From Thermanaerosceptrum fracticalcis (GTDB lineage: Bacteria > Bacillota > Peptococcia > DRI-13), in assembly GCF_000746025.2 (NCBI RefSeq), contig NZ_CP045798.1:2094501-2158500 (forward strand): a stretch of DNA of 64,000 bases. Reading direction: 5' to 3'. Positions 46,007-53,938 of the stretch are shown one piece after another (the first letter of the stretch is position 1; each line of letters begins with the position of its first letter). Below the pieces are notes generated by a model that saw only the letters and a list, made by a program, of their open reading frames with translations, had not been told where the DNA came from and did not search any database. A program made the translations under genes and the position numbers.

Positions 46007-46730
46007 AGTTGATCTTCTCTTTCTTGGCTTTAACTTTTTCCATCAGGTAAATAAACCAGATACTGGATTCATAGAGCAGGATAACGGGTAAACACACCCC
46101 AGCTAATGTCAAAAGATCCGGTGACGGGATAATGATACCCATGGCCATGAAGATGCTGATATATCCATACATCCTGGTAGCTCTGAGCTTGCAGGATTTA
46201 ATCACGCCGAGCCTGCTCAAAGCTACCATAACCAGGGGGATCTGGAAAAGGAGTCCCATGGCCAGGGTTAAGAGAACCAAAAAAGAAAAATACTTACTGC
46301 CAAGGAGCATAGGGTTAAGATAGGCCTCGCCAATACCTATAAAAAAATGTAATACGAAGGGAAAAAGTATCTGTTTACCAAATAAAACACCCAGAAAAAA
46401 CAGGATAATGGCCGGGGGTATGGAAGAGAAAATAACTCTCCTTTCTTTGGGGGTACAGCCCGGCAGAATAAAGGCTAATACTTGGTAGACAAAGACGGGC
46501 AACCCCAGCATAATCCCCCCCACCACCGCAATCTGAATGGTTATAAAAAAACCGTCGGCAGGACCGGTAAAATGCAGAGTCTTCCCCCCCAGAGGGGCAA
46601 GAAGCCACCTGATGACATTATCCATATTGAGATAAACCAGAAGTGCACCTATGAGAAAAGCTGTAAGAGAGAAGAGCAGGCGATAGCGCAGTTCTCCCAG
46701 GTGCTCAACTACCGACATTTTCTTATCCAT
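45999..46730 (-). CDS. tatC: Sec-independent translocase TatC, copy 2
   Basis: 243 aa from the ATG at 46730 (AGGGG 6 nt upstream). Six helices. VEHLGELRYRLLFSLTAF at the start carries the conserved Glu and Arg that recognise the twin-arginine signal. PGCTPKERR and the IITSPDLL-like segment (GIIIPSPDLLTLAGVCLPVILLYE) are typical. It differs clearly from the TatC at 46966. With tatA between them, the cluster encodes two TatC proteins for one visible Tat substrate, the hydrogenase. Confidence 0.92.
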   Translation of the reverse strand: MDKKMSVVEHLGELRYRLLFSLTAFLIGALLVYLNMDNVIRWLLAPLGGKTLHFTGPADGFFITIQIAVVGGIMLGLPVFVYQVLAFILPGCTPKERRVIFSSIPPAIILFFLGVLFGKQILFPFVLHFFIGIGEAYLNPMLLGSKYFSFLVLLTLAMGLLFQIPLVMVALSRLGVIKSCKLRATRMYGYISIFMAMGIIIPSPDLLTLAGVCLPVILLYESSIWFIYLMEKVKAKKEKINYA

Positions 46731-46764
46731 ACCTAACCCCTGTCTTTGTATGATCAATGAAATA

Positions 46765-46962
46765 TTATTTACCTGCTTCCTGTGGATTCACTTCTTTTTT
46801 GGGTTCATCATTAGCTTCACTGAGAACACTGTCTTTAGCTACTCTAAACTCCCGAACCGCTTTTCCCACTGCACGGCCCACGTCAGGCAGTTTTCCGGGT
46901 CCAAAGACAATCAAGGCGATGACTAAAATCAGTACTAATTCGGGTAAACCTAAGCTTGGCAT
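46765..46962 (-). CDS. tatA: Sec-independent translocase TatA
   Basis: 65 aa. One helix (PELVLILVIALIVFGPGKLPD) with the conserved FGPGKLP hinge and an amphipathic helix (GRAVGKAVREFRVAKD). It forms the translocation pore with TatC. It is sandwiched between the two tatC genes. Confidence 0.95.
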   Translation of the reverse strand: MPSLGLPELVLILVIALIVFGPGKLPDVGRAVGKAVREFRVAKDSVLSEANDEPKKEVNPQEAGK

Positions 46963-46965
46963 AAT

Positions 46966-47703
46966 TTATACCTCCTGTAAAGTTTCCTGTCTTTTTTTGC
47001 TGGACTTTTCCAGAGTTGAAACCACTAAAATGCTCAGTTCATACAAGATAAACACCGGAACACTGGCCACCATTAGTGTAAAGATATCAGGGGTGGGCGT
47101 AATAAGAGCCGTCAGTAACAAAATGCCCAGAAGAGCAAACTTGCGTTTTTCCCGCAGCATCCGGGAAGTTATAATCCCCACTGCCGCCAGGACCGCCACA
47201 ATGAGGGGCAGCTGAAACACAACCCCCATACCCAGAGAGAGTATGATAACAAAAGAAAAATAGCGGCCGGCCGATAACATTGCCGTCATGTAGGCCTGTC
47301 CCGTCTCTAAGAGGAAGTTTAGGGTAACAGGCGTGATTACAGTAAAACCAAAGACCACACCCACGGTAAACAACAGGGTTGCCAATGGTATCACCCAGTA
47401 AAACACCTTCTTCTGCCTCTCCCCCAGCAAGGGTGCCGCCAAACGGATAGCTTGCCAGAGTATCAAGGGCAGGCACAGGGCAAGGGCAGTAAAGAAAGCG
47501 ATCTGGATTTTGGTCATAAAGCCTTCCATAGGGGAAAGAAAGACCAACTGCCGCTGACCCAGAGGCCTTGCCAAAAAAGTAATCAGCAGGTCTGTGCGCC
47601 AATAAACAAGGACAGTCACAGCCAGCACTGTTACTGCAGAAAAGATAAGAATCTTACGGAGCCGTTCCAGCCGGTCAACTATCTTTACATAATTAATGAT
47701 CAT
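46966..47703 (-). CDS. tatC: Sec-independent translocase TatC, copy 1
   Basis: 245 aa from the second Met (ATG at 47703, GGGG 7 nt upstream). Six helices, FLLETGQAYMTAMLSAGRYFSFV and TPTPDIFTLMVASVPVFILYELSI. The N-terminus lacks the HLxELRxR motif seen in copy 2 (it reads VDRLERLRKILIFS), so it is the more divergent of the two. It may act only together with copy 2. Confidence 0.88.
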   Translation of the reverse strand: MIINYVKIVDRLERLRKILIFSAVTVLAVTVLVYWRTDLLITFLARPLGQRQLVFLSPMEGFMTKIQIAFFTALALCLPLILWQAIRLAAPLLGERQKKVFYWVIPLATLLFTVGVVFGFTVITPVTLNFLLETGQAYMTAMLSAGRYFSFVIILSLGMGVVFQLPLIVAVLAAVGIITSRMLREKRKFALLGILLLTALITPTPDIFTLMVASVPVFILYELSILVVSTLEKSSKKRQETLQEV

Positions 47704-47746
47704 GGCCATACCCCGTTCGTCAAAACCTGTTTATAAAGAAAAGTAC

Positions 47747-48445
47747 CTAAATAGCCTGTTGATAAGGATCCTGCCCCTTGAAAAAAGCCTGTTTCTTCCT
47801 AACTCTTTCTTTGAGATGCTCCGCTAACCTGGGGATACCCTCTCCCGTACGGCAAGATACATTAAAAGTTTCCAGCCCGGGATTGATGATGTTGATATCA
47901 GCCAGGGCCTGCCTGGCAGAAAAATTAGTCTGCTCTATCAGGTCAATCTTATTGATAATGACGAGATTGGCCCTTTGGAACATGGCAGGATATTTGGCAG
48001 GCTTATCGTCACCCTCGGTTACACTGAGCGCCACCATTTTAAGGTCTTCCCCCAGGTCATAACTGGCCGGGCATACTAAATTGCCCACATTTTCGATCAC
48101 CAGCAGTTCTATTTCCTCCAGGGGCAGGTTAGCGAGAGACTCTTTAATCATGTTGCTGTCCAGGTGACAGCCGCCGCCGGTATTGATCTGGACTACGGGA
48201 ACCCTTTGCTGTTCAATACGTTCTGCATCTTTGGAGGTATAGACATCTCCCTCGATGACTGCAATTTTTACTTCATCCTTCAGTTCCCTGATCAATTTCT
48301 CCAGGATCGATGTCTTGCCAGCCCCGGGCGAACCCATAAAGTTGATGACAAAGATCCCACGACGGCTAAATTCTTTTCTTAATTCCAGTGACAATACATC
48401 ATTAGCTTGTAAAATATCGGAGACCACATGAATTTTTTTACACAC
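47747..48445 (-). CDS. hypB: Hydrogenase nickel-incorporation GTPase HypB
   Basis: 232 aa from a GTG at 48445 that has GGAGG 9 nt upstream inside hypA. P-loop GSPGAGKTSILEKL, metal-site Cys-His in NTGGGCHLDSNM, ENVGNLVCPASYDLGED and guanine motif NKID. It lacks the long His-rich nickel-storage N-terminus. Overlaps hypA by 8 nt. Confidence 0.95.
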   Translation of the reverse strand: MCKKIHVVSDILQANDVLSLELRKEFSRRGIFVINFMGSPGAGKTSILEKLIRELKDEVKIAVIEGDVYTSKDAERIEQQRVPVVQINTGGGCHLDSNMIKESLANLPLEEIELLVIENVGNLVCPASYDLGEDLKMVALSVTEGDDKPAKYPAMFQRANLVIINKIDLIEQTNFSARQALADINIINPGLETFNVSCRTGEGIPRLAEHLKERVRKKQAFFKGQDPYQQAI

Positions 48446-48803
48446 TTTTTTCTTCCTCCAGTTCACTTTCTCCGGTTATGGTATCCACATACAGCTCTTT
48501 ACCGGTAAGCATCTCGTAATCGGGTTTGACTTCACACTTACATCTTAAATTAGTGATGCCGGCCAATTTTTCTCCACAAGCACGGCACCTGCCACTCACA
48601 CCTACCGTAGTAATAGAAAACTCGGCGTCTTGAGCCACTGAATCACGGGCAAAAAAGGAGAAGGCAAACTTTAAGGCCTCCGGTTCTACTCCGGAAAGTT
48701 CCCCCACCACCACATGGACTTTCTCCACTTTTTTCAGGCGGTGTTTGGCGGCATTTTCCATAACGATCTCAAAGATGCTCTGCATGATGGAAAGCTCGTG
48801 CAT
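48438..48803 (-). CDS. hypA: Hydrogenase nickel-incorporation protein HypA
   Basis: 121 aa. The N-terminal nickel ligand is MHELS (His2). The zinc site is formed by CRACG and CKC in the C-terminal half. It passes nickel with HypB to the large subunit. A GGGGG/CCCCC stem-loop lies in the 48-bp gap to the protease gene upstream. Confidence 0.95.
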   Translation of the reverse strand: MHELSIMQSIFEIVMENAAKHRLKKVEKVHVVVGELSGVEPEALKFAFSFFARDSVAQDAEFSITTVGVSGRCRACGEKLAGITNLRCKCEVKPDYEMLTGKELYVDTITGESELEEEKSV

Positions 48804-48851
48804 TGCTTACATCCTTTCGTGAGGTGGTCACGGGGGTCAAAGCCCCCGTTA

Positions 48852-49307
48852 TTAATGAATCTGCTGTACTTCCTTTTCCACCGTATCCATAATGAGGGGA
48901 AGAACCCTTTCTATCTCCGGAGTTAACTCCAGGGACTCTTTGATTTCCTTGGGTTCAACGCCAATAATGATGACTTCCGGATATTTCCCCATCATAGCCG
49001 CAAGCCTGATAAGGTCTAAAACCTGGGTATCATGGAGAGAAATTTCCGAGGAGTAATAACTGCCTAATTGTTCTGGCTTAAGACGGTAGATGGTACCGGG
49101 AGAATATCCTCCTTTCAGGCTGTCTACTATCACTACACGTTCATTGTCTAAAAACAAATCCAGCATGTCCAGGGTGGAAGTCCCTCCGTCCACTATGTCA
49201 ACGTAAGGCAGTGAACCTTTTTCCTTCAGTTTTTCGACCACTCTTATCCCAATCCCGTCATCCTGCAAAAGGATATTGCCAATGCCTAGAACCGCGGTTT
49301 TCTTCAT
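48852..49307 (-). CDS. Hydrogenase maturation endopeptidase (HyaD/HybD type)
   Basis: 151 aa. GIGNILLQDDGIGIRVVE with the nickel-binding Glu/Asp, DGGTSTLDMLDLF and IIIGVEPKEI are the family motifs. It removes the C-terminal peptide of the large subunit after nickel insertion. Overlaps the large-subunit stop by 4 nt. Confidence 0.94.
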   Translation of the reverse strand: MKKTAVLGIGNILLQDDGIGIRVVEKLKEKGSLPYVDIVDGGTSTLDMLDLFLDNERVVIVDSLKGGYSPGTIYRLKPEQLGSYYSSEISLHDTQVLDLIRLAAMMGKYPEVIIIGVEPKEIKESLELTPEIERVLPLIMDTVEKEVQQIH

Positions 49308-50743
49308 CCATTGACCCCCACAGCATTGGGATAACCAATGACAAATTCCTTGTCTACACCTTTCTCGGGATTAATGACATGGACTGCGCAGCCGGTACAG
49401 GGGTCAAAGGAGTGGACGATGCGCAGGAGTTCTACAGGCTGGTCGGGATCGGCTACCGTAGTGCCAATCAAGGCCTGTTCCATGGCACCCCCAATGCCGC
49501 TGTCATCTTTGGGTGAGGCATTCCAGCAGGTAGGAGTAATTACTTGATAAGTGGTAACTTTTTTAGCGGTGATTGTGAGCCAGTGTCCCAGGGCGCCCCG
49601 GGGAGCGTCAGTCAGGCCGATACCCATCCCTGCATCCGGTGGCGTAGTGATTTTCTCGTAGGCGTTTACCCCCGGGGCCAGCTCATTCAACCAGCCTTTC
49701 AGGGCTTCAGCTATCTTTTTCGTTTCCAGGGCTCTCGCTTTAATCCGGTCCATCACAGATACGCCCCCGGCATAATCGCCGTTGATTTTCATGCGAGCCA
49801 GGGGTCCCACTTCATATACTTCTCCTTCGTAGCGTGGCGCCTTTAACCAGGTATAGGCGTCTTTCTTACCGTATTGAGGTATGGTCTGACCCTGGGCAGG
49901 ATTTAAGCCGCTGGGACTGGAGTAATAGGAATACCCCACATATTCCTTAATTTTATCCAGATCTACACTACCGGAGGTTCCCTCTTTGATGATTCCCTGT
50001 TTAAAGAGGGTACTGCCATCAGGCTGATCAAAAACCCCATAACTCAAAAGATTCCCCGGACCTTTACCAATATCGAAATAATCGCTGTAAACCCGGGCCA
50101 GCAGTTCCACATCAGACAGGTATTTATTATTGATGAAGCTGGTGACCGTGGCCAGATAATCCTTCATCCTGCTGATCTGGTCGGCATCAGGGGCCATGGT
50201 CACTCCACCCGGAGCAATACTCATGACATGAGGCACCCTGCCTGCTAGAATAGCTGCCATTTCCTGGGCCTGGCGCCGGACTTGCAGGGCCTCCACGTAA
50301 TTGTTAATCAGGCGCTCCGTCTCCGTGCTGCTCAGCCGCATATCCACACTATAGCCGGGCGTCCAGGGATTCATCTGGGGTCCTACAATGTAGTCCATGA
50401 GGTTCAAGTGGTAAAAATGGAGGATGTGGTCCTGCATGTAATTACTGCTCTGAATGACCGTACGGCGCAGAATAGCCTGTTCACTAGGGGTAAAACCCAT
50501 GGCCTGCTCATTGGCCTTGACCGAGGCTATGGCATGGGAGACAGGACAGACCCCGCAAATCCTCTGGGTGATGTGGATGGCATCCCAGGGATGTCTGTTC
50601 TTTAGTATATTCTCCATATCGCGGTAAAGGTTGCCCGTAACATTGGCTGAAGCTACTTTGTTGTCCTTATCCAGTTCAACCTTGATTTTCAAATGGCCTT
50701 CTACCCTGGTTACCGGGTCTATGGTAATAACTTTCTTAGACAT
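49304..50743 (-). CDS. [NiFe] hydrogenase large subunit
   Basis: 479 aa. Both nickel-binding motifs are present: L1 RICGVCPVSHA (near residue 62) and L2 DPCTGCAVH (near residue 450). The 20 residues after the final His (VINPEKGVDKEFVIGYPNAV and on) form the peptide removed by the protease. Conserved HLKIKVELD at the N-terminus. Group 1-like membrane-uptake type by overall pattern, but no cytochrome b gene follows. Confidence 0.96.
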   Translation of the reverse strand: MSKKVITIDPVTRVEGHLKIKVELDKDNKVASANVTGNLYRDMENILKNRHPWDAIHITQRICGVCPVSHAIASVKANEQAMGFTPSEQAILRRTVIQSSNYMQDHILHFYHLNLMDYIVGPQMNPWTPGYSVDMRLSSTETERLINNYVEALQVRRQAQEMAAILAGRVPHVMSIAPGGVTMAPDADQISRMKDYLATVTSFINNKYLSDVELLARVYSDYFDIGKGPGNLLSYGVFDQPDGSTLFKQGIIKEGTSGSVDLDKIKEYVGYSYYSSPSGLNPAQGQTIPQYGKKDAYTWLKAPRYEGEVYEVGPLARMKINGDYAGGVSVMDRIKARALETKKIAEALKGWLNELAPGVNAYEKITTPPDAGMGIGLTDAPRGALGHWLTITAKKVTTYQVITPTCWNASPKDDSGIGGAMEQALIGTTVADPDQPVELLRIVHSFDPCTGCAVHVINPEKGVDKEFVIGYPNAVGVNG

Positions 50744-50779
50744 ATGTCATGATTCCTTTCTCGTAGATTTTTATCAACA

Positions 50780-51787
50780 TTACATTCCACCGGAGCTCAT
50801 TCCACCAGATCCCGTTCCGCCGGAAGTCGTACCACCAGAGCCCATTTCACCGGAACCCATGCCCCCGGAACTCATGGAGTGGGAACCCATGTCTCCCATA
50901 CCTCCATAATAAAAGGGACCAGCGGGGAAAGTGGGTGAAGCACAGCTTATACACTGCATATTCGCTTTATCGATACACCAGTTGACACCGTTATTCCATT
51001 TGAGGAGTGGACAGGTAAACACGGTACTTGGCCCTTTGCAGCCAATTCCTTTATAACAGCCAAATTTGCCGTATTGGTCTACCATGGTGGTATGTCGGCG
51101 GGGGCAATTATTATGAACATAAGTTGTGTAATATTCCACAGGCCGGCCATACCGGTCCAACCTGGGCATGCCCTTGGTCAATAAAGTTACAATGGTGCCC
51201 ACCATCACATTAGGATGGACCGGACAGGATGGTAAATTGATTATGGTATTTTTCGTTTTGCCTTTTAAAACTTGAGCCACTGTCTTGATGCCTGTATAAG
51301 TTGAAGGTTTGACTACGCCGCCGAAAGCTGCACAGGTCCCGACCGCAATCACATATTTGGCTTTGGATCCCAGTTCGTTTACGGCATCCAGCATCGTCCA
51401 ATCTTTACCCCCTTTATCGGCAATAACACAGTATTTTCCGTTAACACCAGTAGGGATACCCCCTTCAATACAGAGAATAAACTCACCCGCATATTTATCC
51501 GAGGTGTCAATGATAGAGGTAACCGCCAGGTCGCCGGCGGCCGCGGCAAGGTTGGGATGATACTTCACACTGACTTTATTAAGCAGCACATCATCAATAG
51601 TGGGGTTGGCCGCATTCAACAATGATATAGAACACCCGGTACACATGGCACCCTGCAGCCAAATCACCGGGGGGCTTGTACTAGCAGCTAAGGCCTGCTC
51701 TACTTTTACCAGATCTAAAGAAGTCAATCCTAATGCCGCTGCAGAAGCGGTAATCCATTTCAGAAAATCCCGTCGATTAATTTGCAT
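50780..51787 (-). CDS. [NiFe] hydrogenase small subunit with Tat signal and Met/Gly/Ser tail
   Basis: 335 aa. Tat signal INRRDFLKWITASAAALG at the N-terminus. Proximal cluster ligands are in WLQGAMCTGCSISLLN and GTCAAFGG, and medial and distal cluster regions in NLPSCPVHPNVMVG, FGCYKGIGCKGPSTVFTCP and NMQCISCASP. In place of the usual C-terminal membrane helix the last 45 residues are MGSHSMSSGGMGSGEMGSGG-type repeats. The complex is thus exported by Tat but has no visible anchor. Confidence 0.95.
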   Translation of the reverse strand: MQINRRDFLKWITASAAALGLTSLDLVKVEQALAASTSPPVIWLQGAMCTGCSISLLNAANPTIDDVLLNKVSVKYHPNLAAAAGDLAVTSIIDTSDKYAGEFILCIEGGIPTGVNGKYCVIADKGGKDWTMLDAVNELGSKAKYVIAVGTCAAFGGVVKPSTYTGIKTVAQVLKGKTKNTIINLPSCPVHPNVMVGTIVTLLTKGMPRLDRYGRPVEYYTTYVHNNCPRRHTTMVDQYGKFGCYKGIGCKGPSTVFTCPLLKWNNGVNWCIDKANMQCISCASPTFPAGPFYYGGMGDMGSHSMSSGGMGSGEMGSGGTTSGGTGSGGMSSGGM

Positions 51788-51874
51788 TTATACAATCCTC
51801 CTATTATCTGAAATATCTATCTGACATACCATAAACTCCTGTGAAAATGGCTTCCACCTCCCATCGACACTTTA

Positions 51875-51928
51875 ATTGTAAATGAGCAAATTTACGAAAC
51901 ATTGTCGTGGAATTGACTTTTTCGTGAC
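51875..51928 (-). promoter_or_regulatory. Degenerate direct-repeat promoter before the hydrogenase operon
   Basis: Minus strand: GTCACGAAAAA then GTCAATTCCAC (51928-51907), 26 nt continuing GACAATGTTTC and GTAAATTTGCT in register, then -10 TACAAT (51880-51875). Same layout as the ten clear promoters but weaker repeats. Confidence 0.45.
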
Positions 51929-52011
51929 ATTTACATTAGATAAAGAAGGAGCTATTGACAAAGGTATTACCTTTCAGCTCATACCCCCTTTTTCATTTTG
52001 GTTTTGTATAT

Positions 52012-52041
52012 AAAAAAAAGGGTCTTCCTAAAGGAAAACCT
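52012..52041 (-). terminator. Terminator after rsgI
   Basis: Minus strand stem GGTTTTCCT / AGGAAGACC (one mismatch) followed by a tract of eight T residues. Confidence 0.8.
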
Positions 52042-52072
52042 TCTTCCACAAAGTTATGAAGGGATTCTGTTT

Positions 52073-53020
52073 TTACCTCATGTTCATCGGTTGTTTGGGG
52101 GTCATGGGCGAACCTTCAAAAGTATTTGGTGTTGGTGATTGATTATTATCAGGCATACTCATGTGATTAGAAGTGGGGGTCCGCCAGCCAGATCCAGACT
52201 GCATACGGGAACCCTTATTTGCTGAGCTATCCTCCTGTCCCTGGAGACTATTCTTAGTGACCGTTCTATGCATACCAAACAGTTCTTCCGGTGATGTTCC
52301 CACCTCATTTAACACATTGCGCATTTGCCCGTGTTTTATTTTTTCTGTTGTTAATTCATAACCTTTAGCCTTACCCTGTTCATAAACATAATACTGACTG
52401 GCAGTGAGTCGCAATTCATTAGCCCTCTCTATAAACTCTCTGTCATGCTTGCTTACAACCATCATCATACCGCTATACTGCTCCTCATTAAGAGCCTTCA
52501 TAATGGCCTCTTTAATTTTAGATTCTTCTAAGGGATTCTTTCCCTGATTTTTCAGTTCAGCTAAATTTACCAACAATATACCATCTTTGTCTTCCAGCAT
52601 TCCCATTCTTTTAACCTCAGAGGTCAATGCAGAAACGGCTTCATACACATCTTTACCCTTCAGTTGGATATTTGTTAAATCGTTAATGGAATCGGCATAT
52701 TTGACTTTAATCACCTTATTGTTTTGATCAGTCCAGAATTCTACACCACCCGTATTTAGTTCCATACTTAAGTAAGCCTGGGCCTGTTGTACAGGGTATA
52801 CCGTACCCATAAATACAAGAAGCAGGACTGCCGCAGCGACAGCAGCTATCCGCCACATTCCGCTAGCTGCCGGTCGATTATACTCTACATTTTCAATATT
52901 TAATACTTGTCCTACCTGATGGGAACTTTTTTTTGGTATTTTCATAAAGTGCCCATCCTCAGTATAGGCCACTGTACAGCGGCCTTCTACAGACATGATC
53001 ATTGCCTTGCTAGATTTCAT
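52073..53020 (-). CDS. rsgI: RsgI-like anti-sigma factor
   Basis: 315 aa from the ATG at 53020. A short N-terminal cytoplasmic domain (residues 1-55, MSVEGRCTVAYTEDGHFMKIP) of the RsgI type binds SigI. One membrane helix follows near 60-80, then an extracellular domain with AYLSMELNTGGVEFWTDQNN, a feature of RsgI proteins that is linked to self-cleavage. The C-terminal 70 residues are Met/Pro/Ser/Asn-rich, with no carbohydrate-binding domain. Directly downstream of sigI. Confidence 0.88.
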   Translation of the reverse strand: MKSSKAMIMSVEGRCTVAYTEDGHFMKIPKKSSHQVGQVLNIENVEYNRPAASGMWRIAAVAAAVLLLVFMGTVYPVQQAQAYLSMELNTGGVEFWTDQNNKVIKVKYADSINDLTNIQLKGKDVYEAVSALTSEVKRMGMLEDKDGILLVNLAELKNQGKNPLEESKIKEAIMKALNEEQYSGMMMVVSKHDREFIERANELRLTASQYYVYEQGKAKGYELTTEKIKHGQMRNVLNEVGTSPEELFGMHRTVTKNSLQGQEDSSANKGSRMQSGSGWRTPTSNHMSMPDNNQSPTPNTFEGSPMTPKQPMNMR

Positions 53021-53039
53021 GATAACCACTCCCTTTTTT

Positions 53040-53747
53040 TCAAGGAATATTAGTGAATTGCTTTAAAGGAGTTAACCGGGAGTCAGTAAAAATTACTGCC
53101 AGGGCAATTACGTATTTTCTCCCCTTCTCCAGTACCTTTCTACTTAAACCGGTAGACTCACACAAGTCTTTCAGGGGGAGCTGTCCGTTTTTTTTCCAGA
53201 AATCTAGCATATCCCTGTCATTAACAAGAGCGAGTGCAGCCTGGAGAAGGGATTCCCTGGTGTCCCTGTGCTTTGGGGAATATTCAGGTAGTTCATTTAG
53301 ATCTATCCCGTACACTGCTAATCTGCTCCGGTAATAATCTATCAAATGGACCAGACTCTCCTGGGAGTTACTTTCCTGGTAACTTAAAAAGGCCTGGGCC
53401 TCTGCGGCCCTTTCCAGTTCATTGGTTTCCTCAAGAGGTGTCGTAAGTACCTCACGTTGAAACTTAGCCTGCCCTCGAAAATAATCAATGAGACGGCGCT
53501 TGATCACCATCTGGGCATAGGTGGTAAACTTTACTTTTCCGTTAGTGTCAAATCCGTCGATGGCCTCATTTAAGGCAAGTAAACCAATGCTCAACTCTTC
53601 GTCATTCTCCCAGTTAAGATACCTTTTACAGGTCATTGAACAGATCTGAGCCACAAAGTTGCGATGATTGCGGATTAGCTGTTCCCGGGCGTACTCATCA
53701 CCTCTTTGGGCTCGCTGAATATGCTGTTTTAGACCTAGTAAGAACAA
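53040..53747 (-). CDS. sigI: RNA polymerase sigma factor SigI
   Basis: 235 aa, usual SigI length. Region 2 reads LSIGLLALNEAIDGFDTNGKVKFTTYAQMVIKRRLIDYFR. The C-terminal part (LKDLCESTGLSRKVLEKGRKYVIALAVIF) is the SigI-specific DNA-binding domain rather than a sigma-70 region 4. The best start in frame is a TTG at 53747 with AAGGGG about 10 nt upstream. Paired with rsgI downstream; probably autoregulated. Confidence 0.93.
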   Translation of the reverse strand: MFLLGLKQHIQRAQRGDEYAREQLIRNHRNFVAQICSMTCKRYLNWENDEELSIGLLALNEAIDGFDTNGKVKFTTYAQMVIKRRLIDYFRGQAKFQREVLTTPLEETNELERAAEAQAFLSYQESNSQESLVHLIDYYRSRLAVYGIDLNELPEYSPKHRDTRESLLQAALALVNDRDMLDFWKKNGQLPLKDLCESTGLSRKVLEKGRKYVIALAVIFTDSRLTPLKQFTNIP

Positions 53748-53769
53748 AATTCATCAACCCCTTAATTAC

Positions 53770-53797
53770 TTCGTAAAAAAGTAAACTGTTTGGGTAG
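53770..53797 (-). promoter_or_regulatory. Candidate SigI-type promoter of sigI-rsgI
   Basis: Minus strand CTACCC (53797-53792), 18 bp, CGAA (53773-53770). This resembles the C-rich -35 and CGAA -10 described for SigI promoters. Only two candidate sites exist in the window, so the assignment is tentative. Confidence 0.4.
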
Positions 53798-53901
53798 GTG
53801 GTCATACGAAACTTCATACAATATATCTTGGGTATCTTGGGCGAGGTCGTATATGCATGAGTTTAACAAAGACTTTTGTCATGTTTGTCATTTTTGTGTA
53901 T

Positions 53902-53933
53902 TTAAAAGGGGTCAGGATAATCCTGATCCCCTT
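53902..53933 (-). terminator. Terminator after the SLH protein gene
   Basis: Minus strand stem AAGGGGATCAGGA / TCCTGACCCCTT followed by TTAAAT, immediately past the stop at 53939. Confidence 0.75.
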
Positions 53934-53938
53934 AACCT

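Noticed and set aside
49338-50605. Several plus-strand frames over the hydrogenase genes
   Set aside because: They are antisense to the large-subunit gene with intact L1 and L2 motifs and have no own signals.
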